Positions 52,748 through 62,599 of a DNA stretch of 64,000 nucleotides are shown here, piece after piece. The notes beneath the pieces are model-generated. The model did no database searches. It was not told where the DNA came from and saw nothing but the letters and a program-made list of their open reading frames with translations. Each line of letters begins with the position of its first letter. Position 1 is the first letter of the stretch. The stretch is from positions 124,001-188,000 of the forward strand of contig NZ_JBHUGH010000001.1 in the NCBI RefSeq assembly GCF_042681825.1, in the 5' to 3' direction. Source of the DNA: Halodurantibacterium flavum (GTDB taxonomy: Bacteria > Pseudomonadota > Alphaproteobacteria > Rhodobacterales > Rhodobacteraceae). Made by a program: the position numbers and the translations under genes.

Positions 52748-54865
52748 ATGCCCGACACCTCTCTTGACCCGGCACGGCTGCTGCGCACCCCCGACTGGTA
52801 TCGCGGTGCGACGCGGTGGACACAGCTGACTTTGGCCGAGGATGATCCCGTCAAGTTCAGCGTCGAGGAATGGATCGACGTCTTTCGGCGCACCGGATCG
52901 AATGCGACCTGCCTCAGCGCGGGGGGGTATGTCGCCTATTACCCGACCGAGGTGCCATTCCATTATCGCAGCAAGTGGCTGGGAGACACCGACCCGTTCG
53001 GCGCATTGGTAGAGGGCGCCCGCAGCCTGGACATGCATGTGATGGCCCGGGTCGACCCCCACGCCATCCATGACGACGCTGCGGCGGCACATCCCGAATG
53101 GGTGGCCGTCGATGCCGAAGGGCAGCCGCGGCGGCATTGGGCTTATCCCGATATCTGGGTTACCTGCGCCTATGGTGACTACAACACCGAATACATGCCG
53201 CAGATCGTGCGGGAAATCGTGCGCAACTACGATATCGACGCCGTTTTTGCCAATCGCTGGCAGGGCCACGGCATCTGCTATTGCGATGCTTGCAAAACCC
53301 GGTTCAAGGCGGCGTCCGGTTTTGATCTGCCGCGGGTAACTGACCCGGCCGATGCGTCGTGGCGGGCATGGGTCGCCTGGCGGCGCGAACGACTGACGCA
53401 GATGGTGGTCCGGTGGGACCGGGAGGTTCAGGCAATCCGACCCAACGCCAGCTTCATCCCGAACATGGGTGGCGCGTCCCTGATGGAATTCGACCTCGCG
53501 ACGATCGAGGCGCATTGCCCGTTCCTTGTGGTGGATCACCAGGGACGCCATGGGCTCGAACCGCTCTGGATGGCCGGGCGCAACGCCAAGCGTATCCGTG
53601 CAACCTTCCGCGACCGCCCTGTGGTTCTGATCACCTCGGTCGGTCCGGAAGAACCGGTGCATCGCTGGAAGGACTCGGTCACCACAGGCCCGGAAATGAC
53701 CGCATGGATCGCGGATGGCGCCGGGCACGGGATGTTGCCCTGGTTCACCAAGTTCAATGGCGTGATTCCCGATCGCCGGTGGATTGAGCCGATTGCGCAG
53801 GGTTTCGACCTTCATGCCCGGATCGAACCCGCGCTCGCCGCGACCCAGCCCGCCTGCGAGATCGCCATTCTTGATGCCACAACCACGCTGCGTCTGCACG
53901 ACCTGCGTCAGCGCGATGCAGCCGAGGCCGATGAAAAGGGCTTCTGCCATGCGCTGGTCGAAGCCGGACTGGCCTTTGAATTCGTTTCTGACCATGCAAT
54001 GACGCCGGACATGCTCGATCGGTTCAAGGTTCTGATCCTGCCGAACGCGCGCTGTCTGTCAGACGACCAATGCAGGATGATCGAAGACTGGGCGCGCCGC
54101 GGCGGCAATCTTGTCGTCGCCGGCGAAAGCGCCCTGGCGTATGAGGACGGCACGCCGCGGGATGAGTGCGGTCTGGCAACGGTACTGGGAACGCGGGTGG
54201 CCGGGCCGACCCGGGGTCCGTTAAAGAACACCTATGTGCAACTGGCGGGCGAACATCCGGTAAACGAAGGCTATCAAGGTGCCAGGCGCATCATCGGCGG
54301 GTTGCGTCTGACGGCCGTCGCAGCCGAGCCCGATACGCAAGCGCCGTTCCTGGCCGTCCCTGACTTTCCCGACCTGCCGATGGAGGAGGTTTATCCCCGG
54401 GAAGAGGCAACCGCACCCGCTGTCGTCACACGCGAAACCGCTGCGGGACGCAGTGTCCACATTCCCTGGAACATCGGCGCGACCTTCTGGGAGGTTCTCG
54501 CGCAGGATCACCAGCGCCTGATCGAGAATGCCGTGCGGTGGGTCCTTGGCGGCCCCTCGATGGTCGAAATCGAAGGTCGCGGCCTTTTCGATATCGGTGT
54601 TCGGGAAGCGCCCGGCGAACGGCTGGTGACGCTGATGAACCTGACAAACCCGATGGCCTGGAAGCCACCCATCCGCGAGATCTTTCCGTCGGGCCCGCAA
54701 GAGGTATCTATCGCCCTCGATCCGGGCGCGCGGAACCCGACAGCGCGACTCCTTGTTTCGGGCCAGGATGTCCCGGTCACGGTGCAGGGTGGCCGGGCCA
54801 TGGTTACCGTGCCGCAGGTCGACATCCTGGAGGCCGTCCACCTGACCTGGCAGGAGCAGGGCTGA
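52748..54865 (+). CDS. Glycoside-hydrolase-like protein (beta-galactosidase-type, trimerisation domain)
   Basis: A 705-residue protein with an N-terminal TIM-barrel (to about 380: HVMARVDPHAIHDDAAAAHPEW, FANRWQGHGICYCDACKTRF) and a glutamine-amidotransferase-like trimerisation domain (VLILPNARCLSDDQCRMIEDW, GGNLVVAGESAL), the combination found in GH42 relatives and hypothetical alpha-amylase-like enzymes. The CYCDACK pair of cysteines occurs where such enzymes bind a structural metal. I cannot name the two catalytic acids, so activity is unproven. ATG 52748 begins the family sequence. No signal peptide, hence cytoplasmic breakdown of imported glycosides. Confidence 0.75.
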   Translation: MPDTSLDPARLLRTPDWYRGATRWTQLTLAEDDPVKFSVEEWIDVFRRTGSNATCLSAGGYVAYYPTEVPFHYRSKWLGDTDPFGALVEGARSLDMHVMARVDPHAIHDDAAAAHPEWVAVDAEGQPRRHWAYPDIWVTCAYGDYNTEYMPQIVREIVRNYDIDAVFANRWQGHGICYCDACKTRFKAASGFDLPRVTDPADASWRAWVAWRRERLTQMVVRWDREVQAIRPNASFIPNMGGASLMEFDLATIEAHCPFLVVDHQGRHGLEPLWMAGRNAKRIRATFRDRPVVLITSVGPEEPVHRWKDSVTTGPEMTAWIADGAGHGMLPWFTKFNGVIPDRRWIEPIAQGFDLHARIEPALAATQPACEIAILDATTTLRLHDLRQRDAAEADEKGFCHALVEAGLAFEFVSDHAMTPDMLDRFKVLILPNARCLSDDQCRMIEDWARRGGNLVVAGESALAYEDGTPRDECGLATVLGTRVAGPTRGPLKNTYVQLAGEHPVNEGYQGARRIIGGLRLTAVAAEPDTQAPFLAVPDFPDLPMEEVYPREEATAPAVVTRETAAGRSVHIPWNIGATFWEVLAQDHQRLIENAVRWVLGGPSMVEIEGRGLFDIGVREAPGERLVTLMNLTNPMAWKPPIREIFPSGPQEVSIALDPGARNPTARLLVSGQDVPVTVQGGRAMVTVPQVDILEAVHLTWQEQG

Positions 54866-55851
54866 TGTGGCTCTATGCACTCAAGCGGCTCCTGCTGATG
54901 ATCCCGACGCTGTTCGGCATCTCGCTGATTTCGTTCTTCATCATCCAGTTGCCGCCGGGCGACTACCTCACGTCGCTGCTGGCATCGATGGCCGACAGCG
55001 GTCAGACACTGGATCCGGTCGAGATGGCGCGTTTGCGGGCGACCTACGGGCTCGATGATCCGATGATCGTGCAGTATTTCAAGTGGATCTCGGGCATCGT
55101 GCTCCGCGGCGATTTCGGATATTCCTTTGAATGGGGCCGCCCGGTCAGCGATCTGATCTGGGAGCGGATGGGCTCGACACTCGCGATCTCGGTCGCCTCT
55201 CTGATCTTTGTCTGGGCGGTATCGCTGCCCATCGGGATCTACTCGGCCGTCCACCGCCATTCGATCGGCGATCACGTCGCGACTTTCTTCGGCTTTCTGG
55301 GGCTTGCGATCCCGAACTTCATTCTGGCGCTGACGCTGATGTATGTCAGCTATCGCTACTTCGGACAAAGTGTCGGCGGCCTCTTTTCGCCGGAATATAT
55401 CGGCGCAGACTGGAGTTGGGGCCGCGTTTGGGATCTGATCAAGCATCTCTGGATCCCGATCATCGTCATCGGCACCTCCGGCACGGCGGCACTGATCCGC
55501 ATCTTGCGTGCGAACCTCACGGACGAACTGTCCAAGCCTTATGTCACCACCGCCCGCGCCAAGGGCCTGTCCGAATTCAACGTCATCATGCGCTATCCCG
55601 TGCGCATCGCGCTGAACCCCTTTGTGTCGGCCATCGGCTGGGTGCTGCCGAACCTCATCTCGGGCGTAACGATCACGGCCATCGTTCTGAACCTGCCGAC
55701 GGCCGGGCCCCTGCTTCTGAGGGCGCTGGTCAGCCAGGACATGTATCTTGCCGGAAGCTTCATCCTGCTGATGGGTGTGCTGACCCTGATCGGCATGCTG
55801 ATCTCGGACCTGCTGCTGGCCGCGCTTGACCCCCGGATACGCTTCACATGA
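54865..55851 (+). CDS. ABC transporter permease (DppB-type)
   Basis: A 328-residue inner-membrane permease. It begins MWLYALKRLLLMIPTLFGIS as in DppB/OppB, with six hydrophobic segments and the coupling loop ARAKGLSEFNVIMRYPVRIALNP (EAA motif). ATG shares one base with the previous stop (TGATG), and the next gene overlaps by four bases. Forms the heteromeric channel with the following permease. Confidence 0.94.
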   Translation: MWLYALKRLLLMIPTLFGISLISFFIIQLPPGDYLTSLLASMADSGQTLDPVEMARLRATYGLDDPMIVQYFKWISGIVLRGDFGYSFEWGRPVSDLIWERMGSTLAISVASLIFVWAVSLPIGIYSAVHRHSIGDHVATFFGFLGLAIPNFILALTLMYVSYRYFGQSVGGLFSPEYIGADWSWGRVWDLIKHLWIPIIVIGTSGTAALIRILRANLTDELSKPYVTTARAKGLSEFNVIMRYPVRIALNPFVSAIGWVLPNLISGVTITAIVLNLPTAGPLLLRALVSQDMYLAGSFILLMGVLTLIGMLISDLLLAALDPRIRFT

Positions 55852-57050
55852 CCCATCTGCATTACCCCCCGACCGAGCTGCCGCCCGATGGCCCCCACGC
55901 GACCGAAGAGCTGGGGCCCGCCATCAGCCCCCTGCGCCCGGGCGACGATCCGGGCAAGATCGCCGTCGCCTCGCAATGGGCGTTGATCTGGCGGAAGTTC
56001 CTCTCAAACCGGGTTGCTGTATTTGCGGGCATCGTGGTGCTGTTCTTCTACCTGGTCGCCCTGTTCGCCGAGTTCCTGGCGCCGACGTCGCCGTCGCTTG
56101 CCCGGCCGCAATTCACATATGCCCCGCCCCAGAGCATCGGCTTCTTCGTGGCCGAGCCGGACGGAAGCCGCCGCTGGCAGCCCCATGTCAAGGGATACAC
56201 GATGACGGTCGATCCGGCCTCTCTGCGCCGCTCTTTCGCGATTGATGAGACGGCGATCATCCCTATCGGCTTTTTCGTCGAGGGACCGGCCTATCGCATG
56301 TGGGGTCTTTTTGACGCCAATATCCGGCTTTTCGGCCCGCTGGATCCGTCGCAGCCGATGAACCTTCTTGGCACCGACGCCCTCGGACGCGACCTTCTCA
56401 GCCGCCTGATCCATGGCACCCGCATCTCGATGTCGATCGGCCTCATCGGGGTGTTCTCCAGTCTGATCATTGGCGTCGTGCTGGGGGCGCTGTCGGGCTA
56501 TTTCGGTGGCTGGACCGACCTTGTCATCCAGCGCATCATCGAGGTCATCAGCGCCATGCCGACGATCCCCCTCTGGCTGGGGCTGGCCGCAGCCGTTCCC
56601 GTGGCGTGGTCTCCGGTGACCGTGTATTTCATGGTGACGCTGATCGTGTCGCTGCTGGCCTGGACCGGACTTGCGCGCGAGGTGCGCGGACGCTTTCTCG
56701 CCCTGCGCCACGAAGATTTCGTCACAGCCGCGATCCTCGACGGCTCGGGCCGTAGCCGCGTGATCTTCCGCCACATCCTGCCCTCTCTGACGTCGCACAT
56801 CCTTGCCGTGGTGACGCTTGCGATCCCGACGATGATCGTCGCGGAAACCGCGCTTTCCTTCCTCGGAATCGGGCTGAAGGCACCGGTCGTGTCCTGGGGG
56901 GTCCTGCTGCAGGACGCCCAGAACATCCGGACGGTGTCGACGGCGCCGTGGCTTCTCATCTGGCCCTCGGGGGCGGTGGTTCTCGCCGTTCTCGCCTTCA
57001 ACTTCCTGGGCGACGGAATGCGTGATGCGGCAGACCCCTATGAGACATGA
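55848..57050 (+). CDS. ABC transporter permease (DppC-type) with periplasmic insertion
   Basis: A 400-residue permease, longer than the usual about 300 of DppC. After the first helix (NRVAVFAGIVVLFFYLVALF) comes an about 110-residue periplasmic insertion containing QSIGFFVAEPDGSR and GPAYRMWGLFDANI before the conserved LLGTDALGRDLLSRLIHGTR. This insertion is typical of oligosaccharide-type members of the family. The EAA loop is AAILDGSGRSRVIFRHILPS. The start overlaps the upstream stop (ATGA). Confidence 0.94.
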   Translation: MTHLHYPPTELPPDGPHATEELGPAISPLRPGDDPGKIAVASQWALIWRKFLSNRVAVFAGIVVLFFYLVALFAEFLAPTSPSLARPQFTYAPPQSIGFFVAEPDGSRRWQPHVKGYTMTVDPASLRRSFAIDETAIIPIGFFVEGPAYRMWGLFDANIRLFGPLDPSQPMNLLGTDALGRDLLSRLIHGTRISMSIGLIGVFSSLIIGVVLGALSGYFGGWTDLVIQRIIEVISAMPTIPLWLGLAAAVPVAWSPVTVYFMVTLIVSLLAWTGLAREVRGRFLALRHEDFVTAAILDGSGRSRVIFRHILPSLTSHILAVVTLAIPTMIVAETALSFLGIGLKAPVVSWGVLLQDAQNIRTVSTAPWLLIWPSGAVVLAVLAFNFLGDGMRDAADPYET

Positions 57051-57054
57051 TGCG

Positions 57055-58791
57055 ATGACCCAGCACCCGAACCCTCTCTCTCCGGTCGCCCAGCCAGTTC
57101 CGGGCGTGGACCTTGCGCCTGTCCTGTCGGTCGAGGGCCTCAGCGTCGATTTCCACCTGCGCAGCCATATCCTGCATGCGGTTCGTGACGTCAGCTTCGA
57201 TCTGCGTCGCGGCCGGACACTGTGCCTGGTCGGTGAGAGCGGTTCGGGCAAGTCGGTCACCGCCCGCGCGCTGCTGCGACTGATCGATCCCCAGGCGCGG
57301 GTGTCGGGCGGCATGATCACCCTGCGCGGCGCAGACGGAGAAGAACTGCGGCTCGACCGAATGCCGCCGAACAGCCGCGACATCCGCGCGATCCGCGGCC
57401 GGCGCATCGGCCTGATCTTTCAGGAACCGATGTCGTCGCTGTCGCCCGTGCGTACCATCGGCACCCAGATTGCAGAGGCGCTGCTGCTGCACCGCACGAT
57501 GACGAAGGCCGAGGCAAAGGCCGAGACGGTCAATCTGCTGCGCCAGGTCGAGATCGCCAACCCCGCCCAGATGGCCGACCGCTACACCTTCGAGTTCTCG
57601 GGCGGGATGCGTCAGCGCGCGATGATCGCGATGGCCCTGGCCTGCGACCCCGACATCCTGATCGCAGACGAGCCGACGACGGCGCTTGACGTGACGACGC
57701 AGGCCGAGATCATGGACCTCATCGCGCGTCTTCAGCGCGAGCGCGGCATGGCCATGCTGATGATCACGCACGATCTGGGCCTTGTGGCCGAAGTCGCCGA
57801 TGCGGTGGCCGTCATGCGGTGGGGCCGCATCGTCGAACAGGGGCCGGTGGAGCAGATCTTTCACGCACCACGCCATCCCTATACGCAGCGGCTGCTGGAC
57901 GCGACGCTGAAGCTGGACAGCGCCGCCAAGCGCCCGGCGCCCAGGACCGAGGGCAGCCCGCTGCTTTCCATCCGCGGCCTCTGCAAGGGGTTCGGCGCGA
58001 CGAACTGGCGTGGCCAGCAGACTTACGCGATCAAGGCGGTGGATGAAGTGAACCTCGACCTCTGGCCGGGAGAAAATCTGGGAATAGTCGGTGAAAGTGG
58101 GTCGGGCAAGACGACCCTCGGGCGCATGTTGCTGCGTATCATCGAGCCATCCAGCGGCAGCATTCTGTGGCATGGCGATGGATCGCCCGTCGAGGTTACG
58201 ACGATGAGCCGCCCGGACCTTTCGCGTTATCGGTCGGCTGTTCGCCTGGTGTTCCAGGATCCCTATGCATCGCTGAACCCGCGCATGACCGTAAAGCAGG
58301 TCATTGCCGATCCGCTGGTGGTGGCCAGCGGGCTGAAGGGCGCCGCGCTTGACGAACGAGTCGCGGAGCTTCTGGAGCTTGTGGGCCTCGATCGCTCCGC
58401 GATGGAGCGGTATCCGCACGCCTTCTCGGGCGGCCAGCGACAACGCATCGGCATCGCCCGGGCCCTTGCCCTGAACCCGCGCGTCATCATCGCGGATGAG
58501 GCGACGTCCGCGCTGGACGTTTCGATCCGGGCACAGGTGCTGGACCTGCTGCTTGAATTGCAGCAGCGGCTGGACCTCAGCTTCATCTTCATCGCCCACG
58601 ATATTTCGGTCGTGCGATACTTTTGCGACCGCGTCGCAGTAATGCATCGCGGTCGCGTCGTCGAAACCGGCACAGCGGAGGAAATCTGCACCCGCCCGCG
58701 CGAGCCGTACACCCAGAGCCTGATCTCTGCCGTACCGAACCCCGACCCACGCAACCGCCGGATGCTGCACCGCACCCGCTTTCGCGCCTGA
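57055..58791 (+). CDS. Fused ABC ATPase (DppD-DppF in one chain)
   Basis: A 578-residue protein with two complete ATPase domains. First: Walker A GESGSGKS, signature FSGGMRQR, Walker B IADEPTTALD. Second, from about 290: Walker A GESGSGKT, signature FSGGQRQR, Walker B IADEATSALD. Each ends with the oligopeptide-type C-terminal region (HPYTQRLL; EPYTQSLI). Energises the two permeases. The start is not certain: ATG 57055 is used, ATG 57040 is in the same frame; neither has a strong ribosome site. Confidence 0.92.
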   Translation: MTQHPNPLSPVAQPVPGVDLAPVLSVEGLSVDFHLRSHILHAVRDVSFDLRRGRTLCLVGESGSGKSVTARALLRLIDPQARVSGGMITLRGADGEELRLDRMPPNSRDIRAIRGRRIGLIFQEPMSSLSPVRTIGTQIAEALLLHRTMTKAEAKAETVNLLRQVEIANPAQMADRYTFEFSGGMRQRAMIAMALACDPDILIADEPTTALDVTTQAEIMDLIARLQRERGMAMLMITHDLGLVAEVADAVAVMRWGRIVEQGPVEQIFHAPRHPYTQRLLDATLKLDSAAKRPAPRTEGSPLLSIRGLCKGFGATNWRGQQTYAIKAVDEVNLDLWPGENLGIVGESGSGKTTLGRMLLRIIEPSSGSILWHGDGSPVEVTTMSRPDLSRYRSAVRLVFQDPYASLNPRMTVKQVIADPLVVASGLKGAALDERVAELLELVGLDRSAMERYPHAFSGGQRQRIGIARALALNPRVIIADEATSALDVSIRAQVLDLLLELQQRLDLSFIFIAHDISVVRYFCDRVAVMHRGRVVETGTAEEICTRPREPYTQSLISAVPNPDPRNRRMLHRTRFRA

Positions 58792-58805
58792 CGTCAAAGG
58801 ACCCC

Positions 58806-59591
58806 ATGCCCAAATTCAGTGCCAACCTGTCGATGCTCTATCCAGAGCTTGAATTCACCGACCGTTTCGCAGCCGCTGCCTCGGATGGGTTCCGGGCTGT
58901 CGAATATCTCGATCCCTACGATCATCCGCCGAAAGAGATCGCGGCGATCCTGCAGCAGTCAGGATTGCAGCAGATCCTTTTCAACCTGCCGTCGGGCGAC
59001 TGGCAGGGGGGCGAGCGCGGGCTGCTGTGCCTGCCGGACCGGCGCGCCGAATTCCGCGAGGGGGTAGAGACCGCACTGCGCTACGCCGAGGCGCTTCAGT
59101 GCCACCAGGTGAACGCCCTTGCAGGTATCGCGCCGGCGGGGGTGGCGACCGATGCGCTGGACGAAGTGATGGCCGAGAATCTCGCCCATGCCGCGCCCCG
59201 GCTGGCCGACGCCGGCATCAGGCTGCTGGTCGAGCCGATCAACACCCGCGACATTCCGGGTTTTCACTGCGCGCGGGTCGAGCATGCGCTGCGGGTCATG
59301 GACATGGCCGGCCACGCGAACCTGTGGCTGCAATACGACTTTTACCACGCGCAGATCATGCAGGGCGATCTTGTTGCGACCTTTGAACGGCATCAGGCGC
59401 GGATCGCGCATGTCCAGATCGCCGACCATCCAGGCCGGCACGAGCCTGGCACGGGCGAGATCAATCACCGCTTCATCTTCGGAGAGCTGGACCGGCTCGG
59501 CTATCAGGGATGGGTCGGATGCGAATACAAGCCCTTGGGCGGAACGTCCGAGGGCCTTGACTGGATGAAACAGCACGGAGTTGCGCCATGA
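58806..59591 (+). CDS. Hydroxypyruvate isomerase-family protein (Hyi/OtnI)
   Basis: A 261-residue TIM-barrel isomerase of the hydroxypyruvate isomerase family. The metal-binding acids lie in LVEPINTRDIPGF (Glu), QYDFYHAQIMQGD (Asp/His) and GCEYKPLG (Glu); the opening KFSANLSMLYPELEF is the family N terminus. It interconverts hydroxypyruvate and tartronate semialdehyde, or 2-oxo-tetronate and its isomer in the OtnI subgroup. The next gene, a reductase, overlaps by four bases. CAAAGGACCCC before ATG 58806. Confidence 0.9.
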   Translation: MPKFSANLSMLYPELEFTDRFAAAASDGFRAVEYLDPYDHPPKEIAAILQQSGLQQILFNLPSGDWQGGERGLLCLPDRRAEFREGVETALRYAEALQCHQVNALAGIAPAGVATDALDEVMAENLAHAAPRLADAGIRLLVEPINTRDIPGFHCARVEHALRVMDMAGHANLWLQYDFYHAQIMQGDLVATFERHQARIAHVQIADHPGRHEPGTGEINHRFIFGELDRLGYQGWVGCEYKPLGGTSEGLDWMKQHGVAP

Positions 59592-60460
59592 AAATCGGCT
59601 TCATCGGACTGGGCGTCATGGGCCGCCCGATGGCAGGGCATCTGATCGCGGCGGGCCACGACGTTCTGCTGCACCGGGTCAAGCCGGTCTCGCAGCACCT
59701 GGTCGATGCCGGCGGCAGCGCGATGGACAGCGCAGCCGAGGTTGCCGCCGGCGCCGAGGTCGTGATCCTGATGCTGCCGGACACGCCCGATGTGGAAGAT
59801 GTGCTTTTTGGCGAAACCGGCATCGCGGCCGTATTGAAGCCGGGGACACTGGTTATCGACATGAGCTCGATCTCGCCGGTGGCGACGCAGGACTATGCGG
59901 CGCGCATCGTGGGGGCTGGCGGGGAATGGCTGGATGCCCCGGTTTCCGGCGGAGAGGCCGGCGCAGTGAACGCCGCGCTGACGATCATGGCGGGCGGAAG
60001 CGAGGCCGCCTTTCAACGGGCGCTGCCGATCCTGCAACTGCTGGGCAAACGGATCACGCATATCGGCGGGGCAGGGGATGGGCAGACGGCCAAGGTCTGC
60101 AATCAGGTCATAGTCGGCCTGACCATCTCTGCCGTGGCCGAGGCGCTGTCACTTGCGGAATGGGCCGGTGCAGACCCTGCCAAGGTCCGGGAGGCGCTTC
60201 TGGGCGGCTTTGCCGACAGCACGATCCTGAAGGTGCACGGCGAGCGGATAATCAACCGGACCTTTGAACCCGGCTTCCGGATCGCCCTTCACCGGAAGGA
60301 CCTTGGCCTTGCTGTCGATGCGGCGCGCAGCCTGAACAAGGCGCTGCCCGGCACGGCGCTCGCCCATCAGATGATGTCGGCAGCGATCGGGCGCGGCGAC
60401 GGCGATCTTGACCACTCGGCCCTGGTCCGCACGTTGCGCGCGATCTCGGAGCCGCAGTGA
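59588..60460 (+). CDS. Beta-hydroxyacid dehydrogenase (GlxR/GarR-like)
   Basis: A 290-residue NAD(P)-dependent beta-hydroxyacid dehydrogenase. N-terminal cofactor motif GFIGLGVMGRPMA, substrate-site DAPVSGGEAGA near residue 120, and catalytic Lys in GDGQTAKVCNQ near 170. Tartronate semialdehyde reductases (GlxR/GarR) are the best fit; threonate or erythronate dehydrogenases (LtnD) are close relatives. Overlap with the Hyi-family gene (ATGA) supports consecutive steps on a C3 or C4 acid. Confidence 0.9.
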   Translation: MKIGFIGLGVMGRPMAGHLIAAGHDVLLHRVKPVSQHLVDAGGSAMDSAAEVAAGAEVVILMLPDTPDVEDVLFGETGIAAVLKPGTLVIDMSSISPVATQDYAARIVGAGGEWLDAPVSGGEAGAVNAALTIMAGGSEAAFQRALPILQLLGKRITHIGGAGDGQTAKVCNQVIVGLTISAVAEALSLAEWAGADPAKVREALLGGFADSTILKVHGERIINRTFEPGFRIALHRKDLGLAVDAARSLNKALPGTALAHQMMSAAIGRGDGDLDHSALVRTLRAISEPQ

Positions 60461-60505
60461 GAACCAGTGCAGAACCCGCCGCTTGCGGACCGGAAAGGAG
60501 CCGTC

Positions 60506-62599
60506 ATGGCCAGTGAATACCCCCGCATCCCCTATGGCGCCGTCTATTTCCGCAAGTCGAACCCCCCGCGCGAGGACTGGAACCGGGACTATGCCACCGC
60601 CGCCGAAGACGGGCTGAACACCTTCCGCCACTGGTTCATGTGGTCCGCGATCGAGCGCGCCCCGGGGCGCTTTGACTGGGATGATTGCGACCGTCAGCTG
60701 GACCTGGCCGCGGCGCATGGCCTGTCGACGGTCATCGCCGAGTTCACGATGGCCGCACCCGACTGGCTGGTTCGCAAGCTCGACCACGCCCGCATGCGGA
60801 CGGCCGACGGCCGCCCCATGGCCTCGCAGCTCAGTCCCTCTTGCGCGGTCGGCGGATTCGGCGAAGGGCTGGGCGGGGCAGGGCCACTGACGCTCAATGA
60901 TCCCCAGGTGCACGAGGCCGTCATGGGCTTCCTGACGCGCCTGGCCGAACGTTACCGGGGCCATCCCGGCCTCATGGGCTACGACATCAACAATGAGGTC
61001 AATTATCAGCCTCAGTTCGACTTTTCCGATCCGACGGCGGCGGCGTTCCGGCGCTGGCTCCGGGAAAAGTACGGCAGCCTGGATGCCCTGGCCGAAGTCT
61101 GGCATCGTTATTCCTACGCCGACTGGGATGACATCATGCCGCCTCGTCAGGTCCAGCCCTATGCCGAATGCCTGGACTGGATGACCTTCCGTGAGGACAA
61201 TTTCTACCGCCATGTCGAGGAGAAGATCCGCACCATCCGCGCCGCCGACCCGGATGCGGCGATCATCTCGCACGGGATTGCTGGCGCCGTCACCGCCTTG
61301 GCCGGCCACGGTTGCAACGACTGGCGCGCGGCCAGCCAAGTCGACATTTATGGCTATACATGGATCGCCGCACGCAAGGGCAACCAGCCCTGGCGCAACT
61401 TCTATGCGGGGGATCTGATCCGCGGCGCGGCCCGCGGCAAGCCCTTCTGGCATGCGGAGCGGCAAGGTGGCCCCCTGTGGATGCAGCCGCAGGTCCTTGG
61501 CCGCGCCAAGGAGGATGCCCGCGTCGCCACACCCGAGGACATACGGCTTTGGTCGATGGCCTCGTTCGCGGCCGGCGCACGTGGAATGATGAACCTGCGT
61601 TACCGGCCGTTGCTGGACGGCCCGTTGTTCGGCGCGTTCGGCGCCTATGGCATGGACGGGAGCCGCACCCCCCGGTCCGACATGCAGGCCGCCATCGGGC
61701 GATGGGCCAATGCACCCGCGCAGGCAGCGCTGATGGCGGCCAGACCGGTGCGGGGCGAGATTGGCATACTGATGATCCCGGAGGCACAGCGGTTCGACCG
61801 TCTTCTCTCGAGCGAAGGGGGCTTCACCACATACCAGGACGCGATGTGGGGCGCCTACCGCGGATTTCTCGACCTGGGCCTGCAGCCGGATTGGGTCCAT
61901 CACGAGGACATCGACAGCCATGATGTGATCTATGCACCGTACCCCATCCTGATCCCCGCCGCTCTGGCCGCCCGGCTTGCGGTATGGGTCAGGCGTGGCG
62001 GCAAGCTGATCTCGGAAGCATGTCCCGGGTATTTTGGCGATATGGGGCGCGCGGGGGGCCGGCAGCCGCACAACGGGTTGGACCAGCTTTTCGGCGTCGT
62101 CGAGGATGAAGTCGAGTTCATGCCCGACATCGCGCACCGCACCAAGGTGGTTCTGGACAACGGACGCCTGACCTGCGGCGGCTTTCTCCAGTCGTACCGC
62201 GCGCTGGGGGCCGAGGTCATGGGACGGTTCGACGATGGGCGGGTGGCCGTGACGCGCGCGGTCCACGGCAGCGGTGCGACGCTGCTGATCGGCACGCATG
62301 TCTCGGCGGCACATTTCCGCGCGCTCGAGGCCGGGCAGGATGACGCGGCGCCGTGGTTCAGAACATGCCTGGACTGGGCGTCCCTCACCCCCTTGGTGGA
62401 AACCGGGAACAGCCATGTGATAGGCCGGCTGCACGTTGACGGAACACGGAAATTCATCTGGCTCGTCAATCCGACTGATGCCCCGCAGCCTGTGTCGGTA
62501 AAGGTCGGCGGCCAGACTGTCGTTGCAACATCGTGCCTGTGGGGTGACATATCGAGCGGCACCGTTCCGGCACAGGACGCGATCATCCTCTCGTGCTGA
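60506..62599 (+). CDS. GH42-family beta-galactosidase
   Basis: A 697-residue GH42 enzyme. The acid/base is Glu164 in YDINNEVNYQ and the nucleophile Glu318 in FWHAERQGGPLW; RHWFMWSAIERAPGRFDWDD is the family N terminus. A trimerisation domain follows from about 420 (GEIGILMIPEAQRFDRLL, VWVRRGGKLISEACPG), then a beta-rich C-terminal domain. No signal peptide, so it cleaves an imported beta-galactoside-like compound in the cytoplasm. AAAGGAG before ATG 60506. Last gene of the LacI-controlled operon. Confidence 0.9.
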   Translation: MASEYPRIPYGAVYFRKSNPPREDWNRDYATAAEDGLNTFRHWFMWSAIERAPGRFDWDDCDRQLDLAAAHGLSTVIAEFTMAAPDWLVRKLDHARMRTADGRPMASQLSPSCAVGGFGEGLGGAGPLTLNDPQVHEAVMGFLTRLAERYRGHPGLMGYDINNEVNYQPQFDFSDPTAAAFRRWLREKYGSLDALAEVWHRYSYADWDDIMPPRQVQPYAECLDWMTFREDNFYRHVEEKIRTIRAADPDAAIISHGIAGAVTALAGHGCNDWRAASQVDIYGYTWIAARKGNQPWRNFYAGDLIRGAARGKPFWHAERQGGPLWMQPQVLGRAKEDARVATPEDIRLWSMASFAAGARGMMNLRYRPLLDGPLFGAFGAYGMDGSRTPRSDMQAAIGRWANAPAQAALMAARPVRGEIGILMIPEAQRFDRLLSSEGGFTTYQDAMWGAYRGFLDLGLQPDWVHHEDIDSHDVIYAPYPILIPAALAARLAVWVRRGGKLISEACPGYFGDMGRAGGRQPHNGLDQLFGVVEDEVEFMPDIAHRTKVVLDNGRLTCGGFLQSYRALGAEVMGRFDDGRVAVTRAVHGSGATLLIGTHVSAAHFRALEAGQDDAAPWFRTCLDWASLTPLVETGNSHVIGRLHVDGTRKFIWLVNPTDAPQPVSVKVGGQTVVATSCLWGDISSGTVPAQDAIILSC

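Noticed and set aside
60149..62434. A 761-codon open frame antisense to the dehydrogenase and GH42 genes
   Set aside because: Its composition is that of a complement-frame shadow in high-GC DNA, has no recognisable domain, and it lies opposite an intact GH42 enzyme.
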